NCBI RefSeq assembly: GCF_900111585.1
Contig: NZ_FOHI01000007.1
Coordinates: forward strand, 1 to 64,000
DNA: 64,000 nt
Direction: 5' to 3'
DNA from: Nitrosospira multiformis
GTDB taxonomy: Bacteria > Pseudomonadota > Gammaproteobacteria > Burkholderiales > Nitrosomonadaceae
Both the position numbers and the translations under genes were made by a program. The notes beneath the pieces were generated by a model, which ran no database searches, had not been told where the DNA came from, and saw nothing but the letters and a program-made list of their open reading frames with translations. Below, piece after piece: positions 38,885 through 48,241 of this stretch (its first letter is position 1; the number at the start of each line of letters is the position of its first letter).

Positions 38885-41535
38885 GTGCGAGTGACGGGTA
38901 TGTCGTGGGCACCACGAAGATCGTTGATCATGGCTCCGATAGTGTCCGATGGAACCTGGTCATCCTGGGTGATGGATATCGTGCGACGGAGTTGGCGCAG
39001 TACCATATCGACGTACAGAACTTTGTTACAGCCTTGCGCACTATTCCGCCCCTGGACGAACTCTTCTGCGGGATCAATGTACACCGTGTCGACATCGTGT
39101 CGAATGAAAGCGGCGCAGATGATCCCGGATGTGCCGGGGGAACTCCAGCCACGGCCAATACCTATTTTGACGCGACATTTTGCAGCATCTTTGCCGGAAC
39201 ACCGCTCGATCGTCTGCTCACCGTGGATGCCGGGCTCGCGTTGTCTGTTGCGTCCGTCCAGGTCCCACTCAGGCATCAGGTGCTTTGCATAGTCAATTCG
39301 AGCAAGTATGGAGGATCAGGCGGAATGATCGCCACGTGCTCCACCCATGCCCAGGCGGCGCAGATAGCGATCCACGAAATGGGACACAGCGCTTTTGGAC
39401 TGGCCGATGAGTATGGGGGGAATGGCGCAGGCACACCGGCGGGAGAACCTTCTCAGCCGAATGTAACACGCGACACCAGCCCCACCACTAACAAATGGCG
39501 CGACCTCATCGCGCCGAGCACTCCCATGCCTTCACAATGCGACCCCGGTTGCGCGGCATCCGCTTGCGTCCCACCCGCGCTGCCTCCCGCACCTGATGCG
39601 GTAGGCACCTATGAAGGCGCAATTTACTCGGACTGCGACACCTATCGCCCTCTGCCAAGCTGTTATATGCGAGATTACGCGCCTTTCTGCCCCGTCTGCG
39701 CAGGCGTAATCCGGCAAACGCTGCAACCGTTTCTTCCCCCTGAATCGATCACCCTGACCACCCCGAGTATAAACTTCCTGAATGTTCCCGCCGGGATGGG
39801 GGGTGTCGGTGTAACGACACATCGGGCAATCCTATGGGAAGTGGTGTCCTGCCGAAGCCTGACATTTGAGATTACCGCAGGCCCTACCGGCGGATTCGGT
39901 ACACCGAATGGCACCTCCGTTGTTGTGGCGAGCGACCCGATTCTGCCGGTTATCTACGTGCGGCTCTGGCTGTCCTACACCTCCACGAATCCGGGCGATA
40001 CTGCGAGCGGCAACGTTACCGTGCGCTGCGTCCAGACGGGGGAAAGCTGGGTAATCAACATTGCTGCCAACACGACTGCGCGTCCCCGTTCTGCAGTGGC
40101 GCTTGTGCTCGATCGCTCCGGCAGCATGAATGAAGATGCCGGCGATGGCATCTCCAAGGTGCAGAAACTGCGCGAAGCCACAAATGTTTTTATCAGTGTC
40201 ATGCAACCGGCGGACGGCATCGGCCTGGTCCGCTTCAACGAAGCGGCCCAGCGTCTGATGGAAATCCAGGAAGCCGGCGCTGCTCCGGGCGGTACGGGGC
40301 GGACCATTGCCATGGGACATATTGCCGGAAGCGATATCGACCCCGCTGGCGCCACCTCCATCGGTGACGGGGTCGTGAATGGAAAGCAGATGCTGGATGA
40401 GGCGCAGGCGACGGCAGCCACGCCTTATGACGTTACCGCCATGGTCGTGCTCACCGATGGAATGTGGAATCGTCCCCCGCCTCTAGCCGACGTCACGGGC
40501 AGCATCACGGCAAATACCTATGCGGTTGGCCTGGGGCTGCCCTCCAACATCAGCATTCCCGCACTGACGACGCTATGTCAGGGACATAACGGATATCTTC
40601 TGGTGACCGGCGCACTTTCGGACGACCAGCCCATGCGGCTCAGCAAGTATTTTCTGCAAATTCTCGCAGGCGTATCGAATGCCCAGATCACCGCCGATCC
40701 GCGGGGTATTCTCAGCAGGGAATCGGAGCATCGTATCCCGGTTTCGATCTGTGAAGCGGATTATGGAATGGATCTGATCGTATTGAGCCCTTTTCCGCGA
40801 GCGATCGATTTTCAGCTTGAGGCGCCGGACGGCTCCAGTATTACGCCAGCGTCACCCCCAGGGTCAACCAATTCACGATTCATCCTGAGCCCGCATGCAT
40901 CCTATTACCGGTGCGCGTTGCCGGTGCTTCCAGCCCAGTCAGCCGAAAGCCATGCCGGGCAATGGCATGCAATACTGAAACTGCAGAGCGGAACATCCGT
41001 ATCTGCTGCGCAGCACGCGGCGCTGCCTTATGAGTTTGTCGCGCACATCTATTCCAGCTTGACCTTCATGGCGTACGTCAAGCAAGCGAGTTTCGAGGTG
41101 GATGCCATCATTCACCTGATCGCTGCGCTGTACGAATATGACGCACCGCTTCAGGGAAATGCAAGCGTCTGGGCCGAGATAGTGCGACCGGATGGGATTT
41201 CTGAGCTTATCCCACTCAGCCGCGATCCACAGGGGCAATTTACCGCTGCCTATCCACTCAAGGTGCAAGGCGTCTTCCACATCCGGGTGCGTGCACGCGG
41301 TGAAACAGCACGGGCAACGCCTTTTGAACGGGAACGCACGCTTACTGCGGTTGCGATCCCGGGTGGCGATGTATGGAATCCGAACGAACCCAAAGTGAAC
41401 GATTTCTGTAACCTGCTGCACTGCCTTCAGGAAAAGGATGTGATCAGCGACGAACTCATACACAGGCTGAAAGAACAGGGAATCGATCTGCCGACACTGT
41501 TGAAATGCCTGGATGAACGGTGTGATCGAGGGTAA
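38881..41535 (+). CDS. M64-family zinc metallopeptidase with VWA domain
   Basis: 884 aa. The N-terminal domain (about 1-290) is an IgA-peptidase M64-type zinc protease: WNLVILGDGYRATEL, then HEMGHSAFGLADEY with His165, Glu166, His169 and a third ligand in the following DE. The segment 185-290 is Cys/Pro-rich. The middle region (290-400) looks like a beta-sandwich. A VWA domain from about 405 has a full MIDAS: DRSGS from Asp411, Thr in GATSIGDG and Asp in LTDG. Two further beta-rich parts and a helical Cys-containing tail (FCNLLHCLQEKDVISDELIH) finish the protein. There is no signal peptide, which is surprising for this protease family. Substrate unknown. Confidence 0.85.
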   Translation: MSASDGYVVGTTKIVDHGSDSVRWNLVILGDGYRATELAQYHIDVQNFVTALRTIPPLDELFCGINVHRVDIVSNESGADDPGCAGGTPATANTYFDATFCSIFAGTPLDRLLTVDAGLALSVASVQVPLRHQVLCIVNSSKYGGSGGMIATCSTHAQAAQIAIHEMGHSAFGLADEYGGNGAGTPAGEPSQPNVTRDTSPTTNKWRDLIAPSTPMPSQCDPGCAASACVPPALPPAPDAVGTYEGAIYSDCDTYRPLPSCYMRDYAPFCPVCAGVIRQTLQPFLPPESITLTTPSINFLNVPAGMGGVGVTTHRAILWEVVSCRSLTFEITAGPTGGFGTPNGTSVVVASDPILPVIYVRLWLSYTSTNPGDTASGNVTVRCVQTGESWVINIAANTTARPRSAVALVLDRSGSMNEDAGDGISKVQKLREATNVFISVMQPADGIGLVRFNEAAQRLMEIQEAGAAPGGTGRTIAMGHIAGSDIDPAGATSIGDGVVNGKQMLDEAQATAATPYDVTAMVVLTDGMWNRPPPLADVTGSITANTYAVGLGLPSNISIPALTTLCQGHNGYLLVTGALSDDQPMRLSKYFLQILAGVSNAQITADPRGILSRESEHRIPVSICEADYGMDLIVLSPFPRAIDFQLEAPDGSSITPASPPGSTNSRFILSPHASYYRCALPVLPAQSAESHAGQWHAILKLQSGTSVSAAQHAALPYEFVAHIYSSLTFMAYVKQASFEVDAIIHLIAALYEYDAPLQGNASVWAEIVRPDGISELIPLSRDPQGQFTAAYPLKVQGVFHIRVRARGETARATPFERERTLTAVAIPGGDVWNPNEPKVNDFCNLLHCLQEKDVISDELIHRLKEQGIDLPTLLKCLDERCDRG

Positions 41536-41723
41536 AGGGATAAAGCCCGAATAATGCCCGAAGGAGGAATCGGTCGGGAGTCCTGGCCGGGAGTCTTTCA
41601 ATCACCCTCCACTTCCACTCTTTCCCATTCGCAGGCAATTGCAAGTTCATCGGCAAGCTCCAGTTTCCGCCCTCAATCCTCCCGCTCCCTTCGGGAGTTC
41701 ATCAATCAACCAAGGAACCGCAC

Positions 41724-42203
41724 ATGATTGTTAAACCCATACCCGATAAACCCATACCCGATGGTTACCACAGCATCACTCCCTACCTCATCATCGATGG
41801 AGCAGCCGAGGCGATCGCATTCTACAAACGTGCTTTCAGCGCAATGGAATTGTTCAGGATGGATACGCGAGATGGAAAAGTCGGCCATGCGGAGATTCAG
41901 ATCGGTGACTCACGCATCATGATGGCGGATGACTGCGGGGAAGAAAAGCCTTTCCGTAATCCCCAATCATCCGGCAGTTCTTCGGTCGGTTTGCATTTAT
42001 ATGTGAACGATGTGGATGCGGTGTTTGACCAGGCCGTGGGAGAAGGAGCAAAGATCATCAAGCCGCTGGAAGACCAGTTTTATGGCGATCGATCAGGCGC
42101 GCTGCAAGATCCTTTCGGCCATATCTGGTTCATCGCGACGCGCAAGGAAGACGTGTCGCTGGAGCAGATCAGGCAACGCGCCGAGGTAAAGTTCAAGCAG
42201 TAG
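41724..42203 (+). CDS. VOC-superfamily protein (PhnB/glyoxalase-like)
   Basis: 159-aa single-domain vicinal oxygen chelate protein. ITPYLIIDGAAEAIAFYKRAF, GHAEIQIGDSRIMMADD and GDRSGALQDPFGHIWFIATRKED are the usual PhnB-like segments; the His and Glu that bind metal in glyoxalases are partly present. The N-terminus contains a duplicated KPIPD pentapeptide from a 15-bp tandem repeat. Function is not determined by sequence; such proteins are often isomerases or resistance-type binding proteins. Confidence 0.85.
   Translation: MIVKPIPDKPIPDGYHSITPYLIIDGAAEAIAFYKRAFSAMELFRMDTRDGKVGHAEIQIGDSRIMMADDCGEEKPFRNPQSSGSSSVGLHLYVNDVDAVFDQAVGEGAKIIKPLEDQFYGDRSGALQDPFGHIWFIATRKEDVSLEQIRQRAEVKFKQ
41733..41762 (+). 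repeat. 15-bp tandem repeat inside VOC gene
   Basis: Two exact copies of aaacccatacccgat, in frame, giving KPIPDKPIPD at the N-terminus of the VOC protein. Probably replication slippage; the second copy restores the normal family start (DGYHSITPYL). Confidence 0.85.
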
Positions 42204-42567
42204 TTCAAGCAATAAGTACTTTTGATGCCTCACGCGCTGCCAACGTCATTGGAAGTACGATTAAAACTCCCGTACTTCTGACACAAGAGAGACGGGTTCA
42301 CATCTTCGCGGGGAATGCAAACCAGAGGCCTGGAGCGAGATAACTGGCCGCCGTCGCCTTGTTCCGAAATTCCTGTTGTTCGCCCTCCCTCCCCTGCTTC
42401 TATCTCTCCTATTCTGACCAATCTCACCACCGGTGATGTCATGAATATCCCGGCTGTACCCAAACCATACTGATTTCCAGCAGTACTGCCGCAGAAACTG
42501 GAAGATCAATCCAAAGGCCATCGGCCTTATCGTTACGCTATAATGCTGACTTTTTTGGCGACTGATA
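42204..42567. other. Intergenic region upstream of ccmA
   Basis: About 360 bases. A tataat hexamer at 42539-42544, 24 nt before the ccmA start, could be a -10 element, but no good -35 lies at the right distance. A small hairpin (aaggcc/ggcctt) is at 42514-42527. No gene seen. Confidence 0.4.
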
Positions 42568-43188
42568 ATGCCCACGCTGGAAGGAATTGACCTGGCATGC
42601 ATCCGCGGTGACCGCAAGCTGTTCAGTGGCGTCAATTTTTTGCTCGAATCCGGGGGGTTGATGCAGGTTCAGGGTCCAAACGGCAGCGGTAAAACGAGTC
42701 TTCTACGCATGTTGTGTGGACTGGCTTCGCCGGCCGAGGGCGAAATCCGCTGGGATGGTATCCAGATTCGCTCTCTTGGCGGAGATTATTTTGGCGCGAT
42801 GACCTATCTCGGCCATTTAGGCGGAGTAAAAGACGATCTGACTGCCATCGAGAATTTGCGCATCTCCAGCGCACTGGGTGGGGTTGATCTGGATGAACGC
42901 AAGGCCCATGACGCCTTGCAGCACATGGGATTGGGCGGACGCGAACTGTTGCCTGCCAAGGTGTTGTCGCAGGGACAGCGCCGCCGGGTGACGCTGGCGC
43001 GCCTGCTGGTATGCGGTACCGTGCTCTGGATACTGGATGAGCCCCTGACTGCGCTCGATACGAGTGCAGTCAAGCTGGTACAAGGTTTGATAGAGCGGCA
43101 CCTGGAACACGGCGGCATGATCGTGATGACGACCCACCAGGAAATCGAGATAGCCGGCGCCGCCATCCAGCGGCTGCAGCTCACCTGA
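42568..43188 (+). CDS. ccmA: Heme exporter ATPase CcmA
   Basis: 206-aa ABC ATPase of cytochrome c maturation System I. It has Walker A GPNGSGKTS, signature LSQGQRRRVTLARLL, Walker B LWILDEPLTALD and an H-loop in MTTHQE. With CcmB, C and D it releases holo-CcmE. The ATG is followed by a typical LEGIDLACIRGDRKLF opening. One base separates it from ccmB. Confidence 0.96.
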   Translation: MPTLEGIDLACIRGDRKLFSGVNFLLESGGLMQVQGPNGSGKTSLLRMLCGLASPAEGEIRWDGIQIRSLGGDYFGAMTYLGHLGGVKDDLTAIENLRISSALGGVDLDERKAHDALQHMGLGGRELLPAKVLSQGQRRRVTLARLLVCGTVLWILDEPLTALDTSAVKLVQGLIERHLEHGGMIVMTTHQEIEIAGAAIQRLQLT

Positions 43189-43189
43189 C

Positions 43190-43849
43190 ATGTTTTTCTG
43201 GATCCTCCGGCGAGACCTTCTGCTTGCGGCAAGACGCCGCTCGGATGTCCTGACGACGCTGTTTTTTTTCATCATCGTCGTCAGTCTTTTCCCGCTTGGC
43301 GTCGGGCCAGAGATGAACATGCTTCGTCTCATGGCGCCAGGCGTGGTCTGGGTGGCTGCTCTGCTGGCCTCGATGTTGTCACTGGGACGCATGTTTTCCA
43401 GCGATTATCTGGATGGCACGCTGGAGCAGATGTTGCTCTCGCCCCAATCTCTCCCCCTGCTCGTATTGGGCAAGGCATTGGCCCACTGGCTCGTGACCGG
43501 GGTTCCCCTTGTACTGATGGCGCCGGTATTGGGCATTCAGTACGATCTGACGAGTGATGCGCTTCTTGTGCTGACCGCTTCCCTGCTGCTCGGAACGCCC
43601 GTGCTGAGCCTGATCGGCGCAATCGGCGCAGCGCTTACTCTGGGCCTGCGCGGTGGGGGCGTATTGGTCTCCCTGCTGGTGTTGCCGCTGTACATTCCTG
43701 TGCTGATTTTCGGTGCGGGTGCAGTGGAGGCAAGCACCGCCGGGTTAGGGGCGGGAGCACACATGTCGCTGCTAGGCGCTTTCCTGCTGGCATCTCTCGT
43801 ATTGGCGCCGTGGAGTACCGCGGTCTCGCTGCGTATATCCCTGGAATAA
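43190..43849 (+). CDS. ccmB: Heme exporter membrane protein CcmB
   Basis: 219-aa protein with six hydrophobic helices. The opening ILRRDLLLAARRRSDVLTTLFFFIIVVSLFPLGVGP and MLSLGRMFSSDYLDGTLEQMLLSP are diagnostic. It is translated directly after ccmA. The next ccm gene (ccmC) lies 2.9 kb further on, after three unrelated genes. Confidence 0.96.
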   Translation: MFFWILRRDLLLAARRRSDVLTTLFFFIIVVSLFPLGVGPEMNMLRLMAPGVVWVAALLASMLSLGRMFSSDYLDGTLEQMLLSPQSLPLLVLGKALAHWLVTGVPLVLMAPVLGIQYDLTSDALLVLTASLLLGTPVLSLIGAIGAALTLGLRGGGVLVSLLVLPLYIPVLIFGAGAVEASTAGLGAGAHMSLLGAFLLASLVLAPWSTAVSLRISLE

Positions 43850-43934
43850 AGAAGGTCGAAGAATCCCAGCAGCTCTTCATTACGTATCGGCGAGCGCGAT
43901 GAAGAGGGGTTGCCAATTGCGACAGGAGGTTTAC

Positions 43935-44432
43935 ATGCAAATCCGCTTGGAACGACCCGAGGATATTGCCGCCATCCAAAGCCTCATAACTGCCGCATTC
44001 AAGGAAATGCCTTATAGCAGTCAGACCGAGGGAGCTGTTGTCTCTGCGTTGAGGAGCGCGGGAGCATTGATCCTTTCGCTCATCGCCATCGAGGATGGCG
44101 AGATCATCGGCCATGTTGCTTTCTCGCCCGTTGCAATCACCGGTGCAACAAATGGCTGGTATGGACTTGGCCCGGTTTCTGTCCGACCTGATCGGCAAGG
44201 AAGAGGCATCGGACAGGCTTTGATCCGCGAGGGGCTTGCCCGCCTTAGAGATATGAACGCCCAGGGGTGCGTTGTCCTCGGCGACCCTGGCTACTACAGC
44301 CGTTTCGGGTTCATCAGTGATCCTGGACTCCGCTATGGGGACGTGCCACCGGAGTATTTCCAGCGATTGGGGTTCACCGGGATCGTGCCTGAAGGCGAAG
44401 TCGTGTTCCACCCTGGGTTTGACGCGACCTGA
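43935..44432 (+). CDS. GNAT-family N-acetyltransferase
   Basis: 165 aa from the ATG at 43935, chosen for its strong ribosome site (aggaggtttac); the frame is open 12 codons further upstream. RLERPEDIAAIQSLITAAF and the acetyl-CoA loop VRPDRQGRGIGQALIREGL identify the fold, and GDPGYYSRFGF suggests the YhbS-like subgroup. Substrate unknown. It interrupts the ccm cluster together with murI and alkA. Confidence 0.9.
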   Translation: MQIRLERPEDIAAIQSLITAAFKEMPYSSQTEGAVVSALRSAGALILSLIAIEDGEIIGHVAFSPVAITGATNGWYGLGPVSVRPDRQGRGIGQALIREGLARLRDMNAQGCVVLGDPGYYSRFGFISDPGLRYGDVPPEYFQRLGFTGIVPEGEVVFHPGFDAT

Positions 44433-44538
44433 GAGGATTCTCGCATGAGCTCATGAACACGCTGCTGGAGGCCGTCTCCATTAGCCTGATACAGGAAGCA
44501 CGGGTATATGTACATGTGAGCCATTGAGTGAAAGATAA

Positions 44539-45345
44539 ATGATGCCGGAAATATTTTCTCCCATAGCTGTATTCGATTCCGGTATCGGAGGATTGACTGT
44601 TCTTCAGGCGCTGAAAAAGCGTTATCCGCAAGAATCTTACGTCTATCTAGGGGATACCGCCCGCCTTCCTTATGGAACCAAGAGCCCTGAAATCGTGCAG
44701 CGTTATAGCCAGAGCCTGTGCAGGATTCTGCTGAACTATAACCCAAGTGCAATCGTGATCGCCTGCAATACCGCATCGACTCATGCGCTGGAGGCCGTAC
44801 GCGCGCTAGCGGCTCCACTGCCGGTCATCGGCATGATCGAGCCGGCTGCGGCTGCGGCAATTCAGGCAACAAAAAATCAGCATATCGGCGTCATCGCTAC
44901 CTTCGGCACCATCCGGAGCGGAGCATATGAAAAGGAACTGAAAAAAATCAATCCTCATATAAAGGCATCGTCCCAGGCCTGTCAGATGCTGGTGGCTCTT
45001 GCGGAAGAAGGCTGGTCTTCAGGTCCCATAGCCACAGCTATTGTCCGCCAGTATCTCGATCCCATATTCGACACAGCCGAAGCGCCGGACACGTTGATTC
45101 TCGGGTGCACGCATTTTCCTGTCTTTGAAGCCCTCTTCCGGGACATTCTGGGATCATCGGTCACACTCATCAACAGCGGTGAAGCGGCCGCTAGGCAGCT
45201 TTCGGGAATTACGGGAACAAGGAGCCAGATTAAAATGCTGGCAACCGACGATCCCGAGCGCTTTGCCGCCAATGCTTCCAAATTCTTCGACCAAGGACTG
45301 GTGGCTGCCGATATAGAACTGATCGATATAACTGCCGCATCTTAG
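44539..45345 (+). CDS. murI: Glutamate racemase
   Basis: 268 aa. It makes D-glutamate for peptidoglycan. The two catalytic Cys are Cys76 in IACNTAS and Cys190 in LGCTHFP. The N-terminal AVFDSGIGGLTVLQAL and PYGTKSPE motifs are typical. The start may be the first or second of two adjacent ATG codons. Confidence 0.96.
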   Translation: MMPEIFSPIAVFDSGIGGLTVLQALKKRYPQESYVYLGDTARLPYGTKSPEIVQRYSQSLCRILLNYNPSAIVIACNTASTHALEAVRALAAPLPVIGMIEPAAAAAIQATKNQHIGVIATFGTIRSGAYEKELKKINPHIKASSQACQMLVALAEEGWSSGPIATAIVRQYLDPIFDTAEAPDTLILGCTHFPVFEALFRDILGSSVTLINSGEAAARQLSGITGTRSQIKMLATDDPERFAANASKFFDQGLVAADIELIDITAAS

Positions 45346-45462
45346 CGCTGGAAATTCGTCAGGCTTGCCTATTGCTCAAGGGCACAAAAACGTATCATCC
45401 AAATTGCTGTCCGTATCGCACAACGAGACTGTGGGGCCACAATGAGGCGCATCAAATTCTCC

Positions 45463-46356
45463 TCAGGCAATCGCAGCCTGGGCTGCCCACAGATGGGCGC
45501 CAACCAGGGCCCGCCAGGGGGAAAACTGGGCGAGCCAGGTCTTCGTATTTTCCTCGCTTATTTTGTCCTGCACACCGAGCAAGGCTTGCAGGCCGCGCCG
45601 GACTGCTGCATCGCCGTGCAGTGAGCCGTCGAGCCAACCGAAGCCGCGCAGCAGTCCATAATTTACCGTCCAGGGACCGATGCCGCGGACTGCTTCCAGT
45701 TTTTCGCGAATGACATCGACCGGAAGCGTCTCAACCCACGCATCCAATGGAAACTCGTTGTCAGCCACGAGGGCGGAGAGTGCAAGCAGAGTCCTGGTTT
45801 TAGTGGTCGAAAAACCCGCTTGCCGTAACGTCTCTTCGGGCAATTCGAGAATCCGGCGCGCGTCAGGGTAGCAGAACAGGCCACAGGAGTGAGGGATATT
45901 GGTCGCGCCGATCAGCTTTCGCCGTAGGGAAACCGCGGCGTTGACGCTGATTTGTTGGCCAGTGACTGCCCAGGTCAGTGCCTCGAATGGGGTGGCAGTG
46001 ACCGGCACACGTAGACCGGGTTGTTGCGCGATCAGGATACCCAATTGCGGGTGATCGCGATACCGTTCCTCGAAGATCTCGATCTCCTGGGTCAGACCCA
46101 GCATGCGCCGAACCATACCTTCGAAGATGGGCTGGCGATCCTCTGCTACTTTGCCATCGATGACCAGTGAGGCCTTTGCCAATTCTGGCTCAAAGCTGAT
46201 AGAAAGGTACGCCGGAGCGTCACACCAAATCATGGCTTTTTGCACAGAGGCATGGCTGACACGCTCTGCGATCTCTTGCCGGTCGCGCCGATGAAAGGCT
46301 AGGATATCGCCGGGACGAAGGGTCGCAGGTAAGGGAATGGAACAGGAAAATTGCAT
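45463..46356 (-). CDS. alkA: DNA-3-methyladenine glycosylase II (AlkA-like)
   Basis: 297 aa base-excision repair enzyme that removes alkylated purines. The HhH-GPD fold is marked by VRGIGPWTV (222-231) and the catalytic Asp249 in SLHGDAAVRRGL. The N-terminal part to about residue 110 matches the AlkA N-terminal beta domain, and EALTWAVTGQQISV precedes the HhH core. No Ada-type domain is fused. It stands alone on the minus strand inside the interrupted ccm region, convergent with murI. Confidence 0.88.
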   Translation of the reverse strand: MQFSCSIPLPATLRPGDILAFHRRDRQEIAERVSHASVQKAMIWCDAPAYLSISFEPELAKASLVIDGKVAEDRQPIFEGMVRRMLGLTQEIEIFEERYRDHPQLGILIAQQPGLRVPVTATPFEALTWAVTGQQISVNAAVSLRRKLIGATNIPHSCGLFCYPDARRILELPEETLRQAGFSTTKTRTLLALSALVADNEFPLDAWVETLPVDVIREKLEAVRGIGPWTVNYGLLRGFGWLDGSLHGDAAVRRGLQALLGVQDKISEENTKTWLAQFSPWRALVGAHLWAAQAAIA

Positions 46357-46781
46357 GGTTGCTTTCGGATTTCTCGAACGGAAAGAAGTGGCTGCCGGAT
46401 TATTCGACTAAATGAAGTGATTATGGTGCCAGGATAGCTTGCGCGAAATCCTGTTTTCCTGCTTTTGCACGTATTTTTGCATGTATATCGGCTGTAACCG
46501 ATCCACCCTTCCTCGCTCTCCTCCGCAACATCCACCTCCCGATTACAATCAAGCGATAGTTTTTAACAAACCAATTCTGAATTTGAGGTTTTTAGGTTAA
46601 AATTGGGAGTTACGCGCACGGGGCGTAAGGATGGGTAGGTAGATTGGGTTGCAGTGGCCGACAGTGTCCTGCCGGATACACGGCCACATGGGATATACGG
46701 CCATATGAGCATATGGCACGGCGCAATCTATCAAAGCCTCATCGAGGCCTCAATTATGGAGTCTGCTACCTACTTTGCTAC
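46357..46781. other. Divergent intergenic region alkA / ccmC
   Basis: About 425 bases. It should contain promoters for alkA (minus) and ccmCDEFGHI (plus). Repeated tatacggcca / acacggccac words lie near 46677-46705. The frame open through here into ccmC does not resemble CcmC and is not taken as coding. Confidence 0.4.
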
Positions 46782-47522
46782 ATGGCGATAAACTGGTTTA
46801 AATATTCCTCTCCGGCTAGCTTCTATTTTCTCGCCGGCAAAATGATTCCCCTGTTTTCCATTGCTGCAATTGTATTGTGTGCGGTGGGACTTTATATCGG
46901 CTTTTTTGTAGCTCCCACCGATTTTCAGCAGGGTGAAGCCTATCGTATCATTTTCATCCATGTCCCTGCGGCCTGGCTGTCGATGTTTCTATACGTCATC
47001 ATGGCGCTATGGTCGGGTATCGGCCTTGCATTCAATACCCGCCTTTCCGCCATGGTGGCAACCGCCATTGCCCCCACTGGCGCAATGTTCACATTTATTG
47101 CGCTTTGGACCGGCGCCTTGTGGGGTAAGCCCATGTGGGGCACCTGGTGGGTGTGGGATGCGCGCCTTACCTCTGAACTGATTCTTCTGTTCCTCTACAT
47201 CGGCTTCATGTCTTTGCAGGCGGCCATAGACGATCCGCGCCGTGCGGACAAAGCCGGAGCAGTGATTGCTCTGGTAGGCGTGGTAAACGTCCCCATCATC
47301 TATTTTTCCGTGAAGTGGTGGAATACATTGCATCAAGGCGCCTCCGTCAGTCTCACGCAGTCACCGAAAATGGCCACCACCATGCTTACAGGGATGCTGA
47401 TCATGTCAATCGCATGCTGGATGTATGCCATCGCGGTGATATTGATGCGCACGCGCGCCATTATCCTGGAACGTGAACGTCATACTGCGTGGGTAGGTCA
47501 GTTGCAGGAGGCAGCGCAATGA
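46782..47522 (+). CDS. ccmC: Heme-handling protein CcmC
   Basis: 246-aa, six-helix protein that loads heme on CcmE. The tryptophan-rich periplasmic motif WGTWWVWDARLTSE and a flanking His (IIFIHVPAAW) are present. The start is set at the ATG before AINWFKYSSP; the frame runs upstream but without family similarity. The stop overlaps the ccmD start (ATGA). Confidence 0.96.
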   Translation: MAINWFKYSSPASFYFLAGKMIPLFSIAAIVLCAVGLYIGFFVAPTDFQQGEAYRIIFIHVPAAWLSMFLYVIMALWSGIGLAFNTRLSAMVATAIAPTGAMFTFIALWTGALWGKPMWGTWWVWDARLTSELILLFLYIGFMSLQAAIDDPRRADKAGAVIALVGVVNVPIIYFSVKWWNTLHQGASVSLTQSPKMATTMLTGMLIMSIACWMYAIAVILMRTRAIILERERHTAWVGQLQEAAQ

Positions 47523-47716
47523 GCTGGAACAGTCTGTCTGAATTTCTGGATATGGGGGGGTACGGGTTCTACGTATGGGGGTCCTACCTCGTTACCTTGA
47601 TCTGCATTGCAGGGGAAATCGTTCTGGTTTCCAACCGCAGGCGAACTTTGCTCAGGCATCTCAGTCTGATTCATCAGTCAACAAAACAAGAGAAGGGAAA
47701 TGAAACCACGTCATAA
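47519..47716 (+). CDS. ccmD: Heme exporter protein CcmD
   Basis: 65-aa single-helix protein. The sequence [20 protein letters not shown] followed by a helix and a basic cytoplasmic tail ([10 protein letters not shown]) fits CcmD, which stabilises CcmC-CcmE interaction. The start overlaps the ccmC stop and the end overlaps the ccmE start by 17 nt. Confidence 0.93.
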   Translation: MSWNSLSEFLDMGGYGFYVWGSYLVTLICIAGEIVLVSNRRRTLLRHLSLIHQSTKQEKGNETTS

Positions 47717-48146
47717 AAAATTGGCAATCATCGCTTCGAGCGTGACCGCGTTGGGCGTTGCTTCGGTGCTGGTTTTAAACGCATTTCAGAGTAATCTGGT
47801 ATTTTTCTTCAGCCCTACCCAGGTCGCCAATAATGAGGCGCCCGTTGGCAAGAGTTTCCGTATCGGCGGCCTCGTGGAAGAAGGCAGCGTCAAACGCCAG
47901 GCCGACGGCCTGACGGTCAATTTCCTGGTGACGGATACCGCAAAGGTTATTCCGGTCGTATATACCGGCATCCTTCCCGACCTGTTCAAGGAAGGCAAAG
48001 GCGTGGTAGCCCAGGGCAAGCTGGCTTCGGATGGCATTTTCCGGGCGGAAGAGGTGCTCGCGAAGCACGATGAAAATTATATGCCACCGGAAGCCGCGGG
48101 CGCGCTTGATCAAGCCGACAAGGCACGCAAGACAGTGATGCAGTAG
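47700..48146 (+). CDS. ccmE: Periplasmic heme chaperone CcmE
   Basis: 148-aa, anchored by an N-terminal helix (9-26), with an OB-fold domain. The covalent heme-binding His123 and Tyr127 are in [12 protein letters not shown]. The basic N-terminus [10 protein letters not shown] is typical. The start lies inside the end of ccmD. Confidence 0.96.
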   Translation: MKPRHKKLAIIASSVTALGVASVLVLNAFQSNLVFFFSPTQVANNEAPVGKSFRIGGLVEEGSVKRQADGLTVNFLVTDTAKVIPVVYTGILPDLFKEGKGVVAQGKLASDGIFRAEEVLAKHDENYMPPEAAGALDQADKARKTVMQ

Positions 48147-48241
48147 CAAAAGTTTCAGCTCCGAGCCTTTCCAGAATCGAAAGGGCTCTGCCATTCCTGC
48201 TCATATCTATTCATATTTTTCCATAACCCACAGCCTCAGCC

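Noticed and set aside
41679-41697. Hairpin ctcccg/cgggag upstream of the VOC gene as a terminator
   Set aside because: Only a 6-bp stem, no T-run, and too far (about 145 nt) from the upstream gene end.
42539-42544. tataat before ccmA as a firm promoter
   Set aside because: No acceptable -35 hexamer at 16-18 bp; mentioned only in the region note.
46644-46781. N-terminal 46-codon extension of CcmC
   Set aside because: The extension has no membrane or CcmC-like features, and family members start at the MAINWF-type position. The ATG at 46782 is preferred.
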